Shown: positions 41,953-51,507 of the stretch, piece by piece
Layout of the letters: the number at the start of each line of letters is the position of its first letter
How positions within the stretch are numbered: the stretch's first letter is position 1
Origin: Bdellovibrionaceae bacterium UBA1609
GTDB taxonomy: Bacteria; Bdellovibrionota; Bdellovibrionia; Bdellovibrionales; UBA1609
DNA length: 64,000 nt
Assembly (NCBI GenBank): GCA_002321895.1
Contig: DCMZ01000016.1
Coordinates: 31,942-95,941 of the forward strand
Reading direction: 5' to 3'
Program-made: the position numbers and the translations under genes
The notes under the pieces: generated by a model
What the model was told of the DNA's origin: nothing
What the model saw: only the letters and a program-made list of their open reading frames with translations
Databases searched by the model: none

Positions 41953-43299
41953 ATGAATGCGTCTCGTTTAAAGCAAACATTTAAAAGAAGATACTTTCTA
42001 GCTCTTGGAGCTATATTTGTTCTTGTGACCTTAGCGCAAGGTTATGTGCAATACGAGTTGTCTCGATTGGAGTCTGACTCGGGGATCATTAACTTGGCTG
42101 GACGTCAAAGGATGCTGTCTCAGAAAATCACGAAGCTTTACTTCTTGTTAAAGTATTCACCAGAGCGCAATGACCAATACATTCTAGAGATGGGGAAAGC
42201 TAAAAATGAATTTAATACGGCTCATGCGAGACTTTTTGATGATTCAAAAAGAGATTCTATGTCACAACTCAATAGTTCTGAAATTTTGGAGAAAGTGCCC
42301 GAGTTAGAAGCCGCTTATAGAAAGCTGGATAGGATAACGAGTTGTTACAATATGGAGGAATGTGAAACGACCTCTTCTCAGCAAGTGAATTTAGCATCGA
42401 ACGAGTTTCTAGGCAGAATGCACGAGATAGTGAATCTCTATGAAGCCGAGTCGAGAAGAAACGCAGAAATTATGAGTGTGGCCGAATGGATACTATATTT
42501 CGTAGCTATTTTTGTACTTGTTCTGGAGGCTAAGTTTATCTTCTCTCCCATGACACGAAAAATTGAAGAGTATTTTAATTCAGCAATTCATGAGAAAGAA
42601 ATCAATGCAAAGAATGAAGGATTTGTATTGGCGGGACGTGTGAACTCTGCAATCACTCATGAATTGCAAAACAGTATCATGGCAATGAGAGGTTATAGTC
42701 GTTCTCTCGTGAGGAAGTCGAAAGAATCAGTTGTGGTTGAAAAGGCTCAGAGAATCATGGAGCTGGCTGAGAAATGCCAAACAACCATAGATAATGTAAG
42801 GAAAGTGGTGCGTGGTGATGCTTTAAACTACGAAGAAGTTGAAGCAAAGACCTTAGTGAATCGATTTGAAGAGTTTGCCATTGAATACAGTTCCAGTGAT
42901 GTGGATTTTACCCTTTCGGATAGAGTTGAAGGAGTCCTTTACTGTAATTCAGCAGCAATACAGCAGGTTTTTGAGAACTTATTTAGAAATGCATGTCAGG
43001 CTATCTCTGATCAAAGAGATAAATGGATCAATGCAGAGTTTACTGCCAATGAATCCTTTTTCACATTAACTTTGACCGATTGTGGAAGAGGCATTCCAAA
43101 AGATATACAAGATCGTTTGTTTGAACCTCTGTTTACGACAAAAGGGGAACAGGATGGAACTGGTTTGGGACTAGATATTTGCAAAGGCATCATTGAGAAA
43201 GATCATGGCGGCAAAATATTTTACAACCCAGAATCAGAAAACACACAGTTTGTAGTTCATATTCCCGTAAAAGAAAATTTAAATTTAAAATCTGCTTAA
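41953..43299 (+). CDS. membrane sensor histidine kinase with PilJ/NarX-like periplasmic domain
   Basis: 448 residues from the ATG at 41953 (SD GGGGA; a TTG at 41941 is less likely). TM1 lies at about 15-33. The periplasmic region has IINLAGRQRMLSQKITKLYF, the signature of the PilJ/type IV pili-NarX sensor group. TM2 lies at about 177-197. Cytoplasmic motifs are His236 in AITHELQNSIMAMRGY, LFRNACQA, TDCGRGIPKD and FTTKGEQDGTGLGLDICKG. It is a complete kinase. The next gene, nine bases on, encodes a second kinase; no receiver is nearby. Confidence 0.83.
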   Translation: MNASRLKQTFKRRYFLALGAIFVLVTLAQGYVQYELSRLESDSGIINLAGRQRMLSQKITKLYFLLKYSPERNDQYILEMGKAKNEFNTAHARLFDDSKRDSMSQLNSSEILEKVPELEAAYRKLDRITSCYNMEECETTSSQQVNLASNEFLGRMHEIVNLYEAESRRNAEIMSVAEWILYFVAIFVLVLEAKFIFSPMTRKIEEYFNSAIHEKEINAKNEGFVLAGRVNSAITHELQNSIMAMRGYSRSLVRKSKESVVVEKAQRIMELAEKCQTTIDNVRKVVRGDALNYEEVEAKTLVNRFEEFAIEYSSSDVDFTLSDRVEGVLYCNSAAIQQVFENLFRNACQAISDQRDKWINAEFTANESFFTLTLTDCGRGIPKDIQDRLFEPLFTTKGEQDGTGLGLDICKGIIEKDHGGKIFYNPESENTQFVVHIPVKENLNLKSA

Positions 43300-43308
43300 G
43301 AGAAGGTT

Positions 43309-44592
43309 ATGAAGTTAGTAGTCGATACTAAAAATGAAATAGATCGAATTGAAGAGTTTGAGACCTATCTCTCATTTAAGCCGGACACAATAAAAAAGTG
43401 CGGCGGAATGGTTCAATTGGCTTCTGATATATGTGGCACATCTATGGCTGCATTAGCTTTTGTTGGAAAGGACAAAGTAAAGCTAGAAGCCACCATTGGT
43501 TTGCAGGACGTGGAAATTCCTCGTCAAGCTCTGTTTGCTGAGCAAGAATTTTCCGAAAGTGAATATATTGAAGTCGAAGATGTTTCAACTGACTCTCGAT
43601 TTGCCAATGCATCTTTCCTAGCATTGGGCCGTGATATCCATTTTTTTGCGGCAGTACCCTTAGATTCTGAAGATGGTCATAGAATTGGATTTCTTTGTTT
43701 GTGGGATGATAAGCCTAAAAAACTTTCCTCCAAGGAGAAGCAGGGTTTAATGGTTCTTGGCGAGCAAGTGATGGCTCAACTAGATTTGTCTCGTCAGCTT
43801 ATGAAATTGTCGCATTACCAGGAGGAAATAGATCAGCAAGAGGTGACTATTTCGAAATTGCAAAAGCAATTGGTAAGAACTTTAAAGTTTTCCAGTATGG
43901 GGCAAATGGCCGGTGGGATAGCACATGAAATTAATAACCCGTTGGCAATTATTAAAGGCTTAATGTTTAGATTAAAGATGGCAGCTAAAAAGGGACGTCT
44001 TGAAGAGGGCTATGTCAGCGATCTGGCCAAGCATTGCGAAGAAGGGATTGATCGTATTTCCAATATCATTAAATCGCTGGTGAGCTACACGCACACAGGT
44101 GGTGCGCTTGCAGTTAAGCCATTTGACATGGCGGAGTTGGTTCATAACCAATTAGCGATATATAAAGATAAACCTAAAAGTAGAAATATAAAATTTATTG
44201 AGGATTTACCTGAAAAATTGGAAGTGAATGCTAGTAAGGTTCAACTAGGGCAAGCGCTCATTGGGATCATAGACAATGCCATTGACGCTGTTGAGGGTGT
44301 GGATGATCCAACGATAAAAGTGATTTTGAAGTCGCAGGATGAGGAAAATGTTGAGGTTGCTATCATAGATAATGGGTGCGGTGTACTTGAAGAGCATTTA
44401 CACAAGGTGACGGCACCCTTTTTTACTACAAAGGAAAGTGCGAGTGCGACTGGGATGGGGCTGACCCTAGCCTGCAGTGGAGTGGCTGGTAATAAAGGTG
44501 GACTGTTCTTAACCAACAATGCTGACGAAAAAGGTGTGACAGTAAAGCTTCAGTTTCCAGCTGATGTTTCCAAGATTGAGCAAGCTTCCTAA
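43309..44592 (+). CDS. soluble histidine kinase with GAF domain
   Basis: 427 residues, no membrane segment. The GAF-like domain (about 20-165) includes QLASDICGTSMAALAFVG, DSRFANASFL and FFAAVPLDSEDGHRIGFLCL, typical of the two-component GAF type. A coiled-coil linker (about 168-195) precedes His206 in GGIAHEINNPLAII. The ATPase region has LIGIIDNAIDAV, IDNGCGVLEEH, and FFTTKESASATGMGLTLACS. It follows the membrane kinase by nine bases with SD AGAAGG, so the two are cotranscribed and may phosphorylate or heterodimerise in a shared pathway. Confidence 0.83.
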   Translation: MKLVVDTKNEIDRIEEFETYLSFKPDTIKKCGGMVQLASDICGTSMAALAFVGKDKVKLEATIGLQDVEIPRQALFAEQEFSESEYIEVEDVSTDSRFANASFLALGRDIHFFAAVPLDSEDGHRIGFLCLWDDKPKKLSSKEKQGLMVLGEQVMAQLDLSRQLMKLSHYQEEIDQQEVTISKLQKQLVRTLKFSSMGQMAGGIAHEINNPLAIIKGLMFRLKMAAKKGRLEEGYVSDLAKHCEEGIDRISNIIKSLVSYTHTGGALAVKPFDMAELVHNQLAIYKDKPKSRNIKFIEDLPEKLEVNASKVQLGQALIGIIDNAIDAVEGVDDPTIKVILKSQDEENVEVAIIDNGCGVLEEHLHKVTAPFFTTKESASATGMGLTLACSGVAGNKGGLFLTNNADEKGVTVKLQFPADVSKIEQAS

Positions 44593-44599
44593 GTTTTCC

Positions 44600-46069
44600 C
44601 TATAAAGAGAGGGAAGAGCCATCATCGAATCTCAAGTGTTCATCCTCTATGGCTTGATCCTTAATTCGTTTCAATTCAAATTGATAGTTTTGAGGGTTTA
44701 TCCATGGCCAGTGTTCCCCTTGCTTGGGAAAGCGGTGAATATCCCGTTGAATATAATTGGAACTAAAGTTTTCAATAAAAGGACGCAACTTCATTTTCCT
44801 TTCCGAGGGACTTATGTGAGGTGTACAAGCTAAAAGGTTATTCTCTTTCATGTGATAAATTAGTCTTGCTACCCAGTCAGCGATTAGGTCAACTCTAAGG
44901 GTCCAGCTGGAATTGATGTATCCAAATGTATGGATGAAGTTTGGAATGTCTGAATACATCATACCCTTGTAAGTTATATGATCTGCCAGATTCAGTGGTT
45001 GTCCGTCTTTGGTGAGTTTGAGTTCGTCCATTACCGATAGTTTTAGGCCAGTTGCAAAAACAACAGCGTCTGGGCTAATTTTTTTACCAGAGTTAAGATT
45101 TATACTTTCTTCTGAAAATGAATCAATTTGATCAGTAATAATGTAAGCCTTTTTCGAATTTATGGCTGCAAAAAGATCTCCGTCAGGGATGAGGCAGAGC
45201 CTTTGATCCCACGGATTATAGTAAGGCGCAAAATGCTTAAGGTTCTGATCAAGATCTTTTAGGTTTGATTTCACAAGCCTGGTAAGTGTCCAGCGTAGAA
45301 GTGTGGGGAACCTCTGACAGAGTTTATACATCCAATAAGTGAGAAATATATTTTTTTTCTTTATCCATCTCTGTGCGGTTTGGTTTGGAAGAAGTTTAGT
45401 GAGTAGCTCTGCAACAGGATCACTGGATGGCAAAGAGATCACATATGAAGGTGACCGTTGTAGCATAGTGACCTTTTTTGCTTTTTTAGAAAGTGCTGGA
45501 ACTAGAGTCATTGCTGTGGCTCCACTGCCTATGACTGTAATCTCTTTATTGGTTTCGTCAAAATCAACGGGCCATTGTTGGGCATGAAATAGAGGTGATT
45601 TAAATTTTTCTATACCTGGTATTTCGGGTACAAAAGGGGAATCATATTTGTAATAGCCACCGCAGTAGTCTAGGCATTGTGTGTAGTATTTGGAGTAGCC
45701 AGAAGGAGTTTTAACAATGAGTTCCCATGATTTATTATGGGTACTCCAATGAGCTTCGATAAGTTTGTGATTATAACGAATGAGTGAGTCAATTTTATAG
45801 TCTTTTGCCACTTCATTTATGTAATCTAATATTCGCTTTCCAGAGGCGACAAAATCAGTCTCTCTCCAGGGTCTAAAATCATAACTCATGGTGGACATAT
45901 CGCTGTCGGACCGTATACCTGGATATCTAAACAGGTCCCAAGTTCCGCCGAGCTGACTGCGGCTTTCTAAAATCAGGACTCGGCTTTCTGGTAGTTTATT
46001 TTTAACATGAACAGCTGTTCCAATTCCTGAAAGTCCAGCTCCAACAATAACTAAATCGAATTGTTTCAT
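44600..46069 (-). CDS. flavin-containing monooxygenase (Baeyer-Villiger/CzcO-like)
   Basis: 489 residues with FAD-binding VIVGAGLSGIGTAVHV (about 6-21), then LGGTWDLFRYPGIRSDSD, typical of class B monooxygenases. The fingerprint FHAQQWPVDF resembles FxGxxxHxxxWP. A second Rossmann motif, VIGSGATAMTLVPAL, binds NADPH. It inserts one oxygen into ketones or soft nucleophiles; the substrate is unknown. It is convergent with the kinase operon and has a reasonable AGGA SD. Its gene is divergent from the PIG-L deacetylase gene. Confidence 0.87.
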   Translation of the reverse strand: MKQFDLVIVGAGLSGIGTAVHVKNKLPESRVLILESRSQLGGTWDLFRYPGIRSDSDMSTMSYDFRPWRETDFVASGKRILDYINEVAKDYKIDSLIRYNHKLIEAHWSTHNKSWELIVKTPSGYSKYYTQCLDYCGGYYKYDSPFVPEIPGIEKFKSPLFHAQQWPVDFDETNKEITVIGSGATAMTLVPALSKKAKKVTMLQRSPSYVISLPSSDPVAELLTKLLPNQTAQRWIKKKNIFLTYWMYKLCQRFPTLLRWTLTRLVKSNLKDLDQNLKHFAPYYNPWDQRLCLIPDGDLFAAINSKKAYIITDQIDSFSEESINLNSGKKISPDAVVFATGLKLSVMDELKLTKDGQPLNLADHITYKGMMYSDIPNFIHTFGYINSSWTLRVDLIADWVARLIYHMKENNLLACTPHISPSERKMKLRPFIENFSSNYIQRDIHRFPKQGEHWPWINPQNYQFELKRIKDQAIEDEHLRFDDGSSLSL

Positions 46070-46156
46070 TTTGTTCCTACCTCATTGGCCAAGTCTAAAC
46101 GATTTTATGGTTCCATTAATGGTTATAAATGTCTATTCTCTTTAAAGAGGTAAAAG

Positions 46157-46822
46157 ATGAATGTGTTGGCTATAGGGGCTCACCCCGATGACGTTGAAAT
46201 AGGCTGCGGAGGAACGCTAGCAAAGTATGTCAAAGAAGGGCATAGCGTGTCGGCTCTTGTGGTGACGAGTGGAAATGCGGGCTCTAATTCAATGGGTAAG
46301 TCAGAGTTGGCCGAAATTCGACAAAATGAAGCCTCATCAGCGGCGCAGGTAATAGGGTTGAGTTCTATTGAGTTTTTAGAGTTAGAGGACGGGTTAACCG
46401 CTTTTACAAAAAATGATAAAATCGAAGTGATTAATGTTATTCGTAAATTAAAGCCCCAAATTATTTTTACTCATTCCAGTTCCGATCATTTTCCAGATCA
46501 TAAATTGGTTTACGAACTGTCTATGGGTGCAATAAGAATAGCCGCTGGGCCATGGTATCAAGAGGCAGTAGGAGATCCCCATAAGGTGGAGGCCATTTAT
46601 GGGTATGAGGTTTGGCATCCTCTCAACGATTGGCAGTTGTCCGTTGACGTCACTCCATTTTTTGAGACAAAAGTGAGAGCATTACAGTGCCACAAGTCTC
46701 AACTGCAGGATATGGACTATGTAAAAGCCGTTCGCGGATTAGCATCCTATCGAGCGGCTATGCAAGGGGCTGGAGAATATGCTGAAGTCTTCGAAGTCTT
46801 AAGGACACCTGCTCTAGCTTAG
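46157..46822 (+). CDS. PIG-L/LmbE-family zinc deacetylase
   Basis: 221 residues. The zinc motif AHPDDVEIGCGGTL (about 8-21) and the later HSSSDHFPDHK motif identify the GlcNAc deacetylase family (BshB, MshB, PIG-L). SGNAGSN and EIRQNEASSAAQVIG are also typical. It removes N-acetyl groups from an amino sugar or its conjugate. A BshB role would need bshA/bshC, which are not here. It has SD AGAGGT. It is a single gene, divergent from the monooxygenase gene. Confidence 0.87.
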   Translation: MNVLAIGAHPDDVEIGCGGTLAKYVKEGHSVSALVVTSGNAGSNSMGKSELAEIRQNEASSAAQVIGLSSIEFLELEDGLTAFTKNDKIEVINVIRKLKPQIIFTHSSSDHFPDHKLVYELSMGAIRIAAGPWYQEAVGDPHKVEAIYGYEVWHPLNDWQLSVDVTPFFETKVRALQCHKSQLQDMDYVKAVRGLASYRAAMQGAGEYAEVFEVLRTPALA

Positions 46823-46852
46823 TCAAGGCAGAGCAGGGTTTTGATCTATTCA

Positions 46853-49648
46853 TTATTCGTTAAAAACTTCAATGTCTTGAGATTTGAATCCATCAGCTTT
46901 ATCTCTGCGCACATCGTACCTGTTGAGGTCTAAAAGGCCGGCATTAATGGGTTCGGCAGCAATGAATGCATCAGAAAGAGCGTCAAAATTATCCCAAAAT
47001 TTCTCACTTGTTCTTAAGTTTCCAAATTGACTTAGAAGAATCTCGTAGCTTTCTGAAGTATGAACACTAACCAGATTTTTCAAAAATTCCTGAGCTCTGT
47101 CCAACGGAATGTTGAAGATCATATTTGGGTAGCTGCCAAGAATCCCTTTATAGGCAATCAGGCTATCTCTTTGCTTCCATCTTCGGTCACCCTCGGTGGA
47201 AATGAGCAGCACATTGTAATGTTCTTTATTTCTTACCAAGCTATAAAGCTGTCCACCGATGAGAAGGTGAGTGATATTGGGCATAAAAGTGACCCAGGGA
47301 TTGTTGACAGCATAGCGGCCAGTCACTTTGGAAAGCTCTTTTTCAAAGTCAGCTAGAGATTCGATCGAACCAATGTGCAGCTCAAGAACGCTCTCCGAAC
47401 GATATCCAGGATTTAAAGTCTGAGTGGTTGGGAATACATCTGAGTCAACATGTTGTAATCGGTTCTGATAAACCCCTTTTAGAAAATCAGCAATGTGGAG
47501 TCCTATTTCAGCTCTTTTTGAAGGCGCTGGTAGATCTCCAGAAACCCCAAGATCATTTTCGTTCGATGTCAATTGGGTGAGTAAAGACTGCCTTTCCTCG
47601 ATCGAAAGATTTCCATAGGCTGACCTTTTTCTATCCGCAAAAGCAGGGACTGGGAAGGCATCCGAAAGCCGATCATAGGAACTTCCATTTCTTTCGCCAT
47701 AAAGAAGAAGGGATTCAATACGGCCTACGCCTATTTTTCCCTCTTCCGGGCTGGTGGAGTACCAGAATTTACGGATGTCTTCTCTGATATTTGGTGGCAT
47801 AAACAGTAGGGTTCCCTCTTCTGAATCCTGTCTGAGTGAATTCATATAGCTCCGCGTGAAAAGTTGGTGAGCTAAATCTGAGAACACATCATAACCAGCT
47901 ACAAGACTATAGTAGAATCTCTCCAGGTCTAAATAGCCCATCACGTACATAGTTTTTGCCAAAGGACCAACATGTCCATTTACAACAGTTGCAGAATCGT
48001 AGTGCCTGAAAATGGTTTGTGCGGCATCTGGATTCTTTGGCCTAAATGTCCCTGAGTCTCCATTCCAAACATCTTCAACTCCAAAGGCTTGGTTTCCATT
48101 TTGCGCAAAATAAGTTTCAAAATGTTTCCAGGTCTTCTCGTGAACAGCCTTCCTTTTTCGAAGAAGAAACTTCACCCGAACGAGACCAGAAATTACTCCT
48201 GAGTCGGAACCAAAAGCAGCGGGCAAGGCCAGCTCTTCAATAATATCGTCTTCATAATCGGGACTATTTACCAAAAGGTCCGAATCTGGGTCGATGAAAA
48301 GGGTGAAAAACTGCTCGTCAATGGAGTCGACGGCAGTATTACCTTTGCAAACAGGTCCTCTGATAAATGTCCGCACAAAGAATGTGGCATCATCCAATAG
48401 AAACTGATATCGAGCTTTAGCTGGAATGGATTGGAAGGTTAAAAATGGATTAGAGGCATAGTTGTCTTTTCTTGAATTATAACCCATTGCTTTAAAAGCA
48501 CGTACACCGAATTGAGTGGCCGGATACATACCTTTTTTCCATTTATGCTTCGGATCTTTCACTTCCCATGGCTGGCTATAGAAAAGTTCATTATAGCGAT
48601 CCAGGCGCTTAGGGTTCATCAAATAAGTGATATGTGTCTTGTGAACAATGGTGGAATCAATTCTGCGGAAACAGTATTTTACATTCTTCTCTTTGACTCC
48701 TTCAGGTAGTTGCCAAGGTTTTCGAGTTGCGATGACTTCCGCATCGGCATCACAAGATCCTACCTTTCGAATCATTTCGTAGAAATCACGACGCTGAGCT
48801 AGGGGCAAATTGGTTCTATAGTCCGCTTCGTCTTCACTAAAATAGAGATGTGCTAAAAATAAATGTTCGTAGATATAGCGGTTTACGAGGCGTCTTTTTG
48901 ATTTCTTGATATCGGAAGGGCCATTAAAATACTGTTCTAAAGCTGACAGAACCTCTTTATCGCTCGGGCCGCCGGCGGTGGCGGAAGATTGTACCGGTTT
49001 TATCGATTCCGGTCCCTGAGAGCCTTGGGCTACCCAGATTTTTAGCGTTCTTACTTGTTCATCGTCGAGAGCTGGTAAGCCATAGGGCATCCCCGAAGGT
49101 TGCCCTTCCGCTAACCGATCAATTAGATGGCGGTTTAAATCCTGCGGAGTGGTCGGGCATACTCTGCTTTTTTCAGCTTGGAAAGAATCATACAGATCTG
49201 CTCCCTGATCATTAAGGGGCCCGGGGTTTTCTCTTCTGTTATCGACGAGTTTCACTATAAAGCTATTTTCAAGACGATCTACAGGTGAGTCCGTTTTCTC
49301 ATCATATATAGGGGTGAACTGCTTATCTTCCCCGAATGCATGGGCTTTGTGCCAGCCAGAGCCAAAGGCATCGAAGCCCAAGCGAGTGGGTTCTATGGAT
49401 TTTCTTCTCTTGGTATCATAGACAATATGATCTTGAATCAGACCTCGTTGCAGGCCTTCATAGGAGGTGAGTTTGAGTTGGCAGGGGGCGTTGTAACATC
49501 CGTGGCAAACGGCACACCTGCGATCGAGAAGTGGTTTGACCTGCTCCGTAAATCGAATGTTCTCGGGCAGGACTATTTCGTCAATGGGATTCGCCAATGA
49601 AATGGCGTTTAGGCCAAAAAGCATTGCGAAGATTAAAAGGGATCGCAT
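46853..49648 (-). CDS. cti: periplasmic fatty acid cis/trans isomerase (heme c)
   Basis: 931 residues with a signal peptide (RSLLIFAMLFGLNAISLA). The c-type heme site Cys45-x-x-Cys48-His49 lies in RRCAVCHGCYNAPCQLKL, the Cti signature. The rest, with GMPYGLPAL, ANPF-like repeats and YAVNNPWVTFMPNITHLLIGGQLY, fits the Cti family. Cti turns cis into trans double bonds of membrane lipids to stiffen the membrane under stress. The protein looks longer than the family's usual size of about 770 residues. It is a single gene with a strong AAGGAG SD. Confidence 0.88.
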   Translation of the reverse strand: MRSLLIFAMLFGLNAISLANPIDEIVLPENIRFTEQVKPLLDRRCAVCHGCYNAPCQLKLTSYEGLQRGLIQDHIVYDTKRRKSIEPTRLGFDAFGSGWHKAHAFGEDKQFTPIYDEKTDSPVDRLENSFIVKLVDNRRENPGPLNDQGADLYDSFQAEKSRVCPTTPQDLNRHLIDRLAEGQPSGMPYGLPALDDEQVRTLKIWVAQGSQGPESIKPVQSSATAGGPSDKEVLSALEQYFNGPSDIKKSKRRLVNRYIYEHLFLAHLYFSEDEADYRTNLPLAQRRDFYEMIRKVGSCDADAEVIATRKPWQLPEGVKEKNVKYCFRRIDSTIVHKTHITYLMNPKRLDRYNELFYSQPWEVKDPKHKWKKGMYPATQFGVRAFKAMGYNSRKDNYASNPFLTFQSIPAKARYQFLLDDATFFVRTFIRGPVCKGNTAVDSIDEQFFTLFIDPDSDLLVNSPDYEDDIIEELALPAAFGSDSGVISGLVRVKFLLRKRKAVHEKTWKHFETYFAQNGNQAFGVEDVWNGDSGTFRPKNPDAAQTIFRHYDSATVVNGHVGPLAKTMYVMGYLDLERFYYSLVAGYDVFSDLAHQLFTRSYMNSLRQDSEEGTLLFMPPNIREDIRKFWYSTSPEEGKIGVGRIESLLLYGERNGSSYDRLSDAFPVPAFADRKRSAYGNLSIEERQSLLTQLTSNENDLGVSGDLPAPSKRAEIGLHIADFLKGVYQNRLQHVDSDVFPTTQTLNPGYRSESVLELHIGSIESLADFEKELSKVTGRYAVNNPWVTFMPNITHLLIGGQLYSLVRNKEHYNVLLISTEGDRRWKQRDSLIAYKGILGSYPNMIFNIPLDRAQEFLKNLVSVHTSESYEILLSQFGNLRTSEKFWDNFDALSDAFIAAEPINAGLLDLNRYDVRRDKADGFKSQDIEVFNE

Positions 49649-49775
49649 ATATCGCTCCTTCGATGGGTGAACTAAGAATTTTGAACAAATATATCAAATA
49701 CAAATGGTTGAAATGATATTTGTGTAAAAATTCATTAGTTCTAGCTCATCGAAGTGAGGACTTAGTTGGTTTAAA

Positions 49776-50576
49776 TTACTGGTCTTTTAAGTGAGACAGT
49801 ACCTTCTCAAACTTCTTACTAGAGATTTGGAAGGTTTCAACTTCAACACTGTTTTCTGTGGAGGCACTTTTTATGCCGGCTTCTACCTTTTCCTCATGTC
49901 CTTCTTCGAAGTAGGCTACAGCACTTTTTACAAAAGAATAAGGTACATTTAGGATCGCACCGATAATTGCGGGAATCTCAAGAACTACAGTACTCACTAC
50001 ACTCCCGACAGCTCCTGATGCTTTGTTGCCAACATTGTCCTGAGAACAAGAAGGTCCAATGGCGTTGGGATCACTACATCCACCAGTGAGAGAGGAGCCT
50101 AAAACATAACCGAGCACAGGAGGACTAATAACCATGTAGTAGGAGTCTTCCAACTCATCGTCTAGATCTACACCTTCGGCGTCATCAAAAACTCCAGAAA
50201 TCATTTTGTAGGCCTCGACGACATCATTGATCGCACTTTCGTTATTGCGATAGGTGGATCCCACTGTATCCGAGTACACATTTTTATAAAACCAAGTGCT
50301 TTCTTCTTGGCCATCAACTTTGTCTACAAATCCTTCGACCAAGTGGACACCCTTAGCACAGTTGGGAACCTGAAAAATGGCACCATTTTCAAATTCAAGG
50401 TCCACCGGGTCCATAACATCGGATTTCATACACACAGTTGCTAGAACTCGGTCCTGACTTGTATTGGCAACTAGGGGGAGGAACTCCAGTTCCTGGGCTA
50501 CCGGCATTTCAGCTTGAGCATTAGCCAACATGGAAAGTACTAGCGCAAAAGAGAGAGAATAAGTTTTTAGAGTCAT
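49776..50576 (-). CDS. exported protein of unknown function with a hydrophobic Gly/Ala segment
   Basis: 266 residues from the ATG at 50576 (SD AGAGG); a longer frame to 50618 would bury the signal peptide (TLKTYSLSFALVLSMLANAQA). The mature protein is acidic, with four cysteines, and has a hydrophobic stretch at about residues 180-222 (SGAVGSVVSTVVLEIPAIIG, then AILNVPYSF) that could insert into a membrane. A charged C-terminal helix follows. No family is recognised. It lies at the edge of a run of genes for exported proteins. Confidence 0.6.
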   Translation of the reverse strand: MTLKTYSLSFALVLSMLANAQAEMPVAQELEFLPLVANTSQDRVLATVCMKSDVMDPVDLEFENGAIFQVPNCAKGVHLVEGFVDKVDGQEESTWFYKNVYSDTVGSTYRNNESAINDVVEAYKMISGVFDDAEGVDLDDELEDSYYMVISPPVLGYVLGSSLTGGCSDPNAIGPSCSQDNVGNKASGAVGSVVSTVVLEIPAIIGAILNVPYSFVKSAVAYFEEGHEEKVEAGIKSASTENSVEVETFQISSKKFEKVLSHLKDQ

Positions 50577-50820
50577 AATTTGCCTCTTGGATTGGGGTTT
50601 AGAGGTAATATAGTCCAAATAGGTATAGTATTTCCACTACAAGGAACAAGCATGAACTTATTCTAGGGGGGATTGTAATTGCTCTTGTTTAGAGGCTAAT
50701 GATCCCTATGAGTGAGTTCATTCAGATTGGCAATAACCCTTCAATATGAGGGATGAAATCTGTTTCAGTGGCATTTATATTGCTCTCTCTAGGAATAGGA
50801 TTTTCTAAATAAGGAGAGTT

Positions 50821-51507
50821 GTGTTTCGATCGCTCTTATTGGTCGTACTGACTATTTTTTTGACGGTAAGCTGGCCTCATCTATACGGTCATGCCGAACA
50901 GTTGACGTGTATTCAGGCGGCAGAAATCTTCATCGAGAATGACTACGATTGGGCCACCACTCAAAAAGTTCTTTTCACAACTCAATTGAGCCAGGATCTA
51001 CATGGTTCTACAGAAGGAGCTGTGGGAACCACATTTTTAATGGCGATCTCAGGTGAGATTTTAGAAATAGCTTTCAGTGACTGGACATTTGCTCTTCATC
51101 GATCCATGCAGCAAAGCTCAAAGCGAAAGACAATGGAGTTCCTGGATTCCAATTCTGAAAAAAATAAGGATCGGATATCAGAGGCCTATCAGTATGTGAG
51201 TAAGGTGGTTGCTATTGATAAAACCACATTTGCTGAGCATTTGCCTTTTATACATGAATACATTTGCCAGAAATTGAAAATAGAAGAGTCTCTCACTGTC
51301 GAGGGTGTTTTAGAGCTGCAACGGCTTATTAAAGAAGGGTTTGATCCCTACAGCGCAAAAATATCTCTCAATGGAGGATACTACGAAGAGTTCAGAGTTC
51401 CCATTCCGCAGGGCTGGAGTGAAGCGAAGAAGAGTATGCGACAGTATTTTATCGATCGTCATTTTTGGACCCATGAAGCATTAGCTGCACTCGAGGTGAA
51501 TCAGTGA
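50821..51507 (+). CDS. exported protein of unknown function, coupled to the next gene
   Basis: 228 residues from GTG (50821) with AAGGAG as SD. The signal peptide (FRSLLLVVLTIFLTVSW) is followed near HAEQ by a mostly helical domain. It contains a small-residue hydrophobic stretch (GSTEGAVGTTFLMAISGEIL, about 63-82) and two cysteines (LTCIQ, YICQK). The stop overlaps the next start (GTGA), so the two proteins are made together. No family is recognised. Confidence 0.6.
   Translation: MFRSLLLVVLTIFLTVSWPHLYGHAEQLTCIQAAEIFIENDYDWATTQKVLFTTQLSQDLHGSTEGAVGTTFLMAISGEILEIAFSDWTFALHRSMQQSSKRKTMEFLDSNSEKNKDRISEAYQYVSKVVAIDKTTFAEHLPFIHEYICQKLKIEESLTVEGVLELQRLIKEGFDPYSAKISLNGGYYEEFRVPIPQGWSEAKKSMRQYFIDRHFWTHEALAALEVNQ

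Noticed and set aside
44596..44615. TTCCCT/AGGGAA hairpin between convergent genes as a bidirectional terminator
   Set aside because: Short stem and no T-run on either strand.
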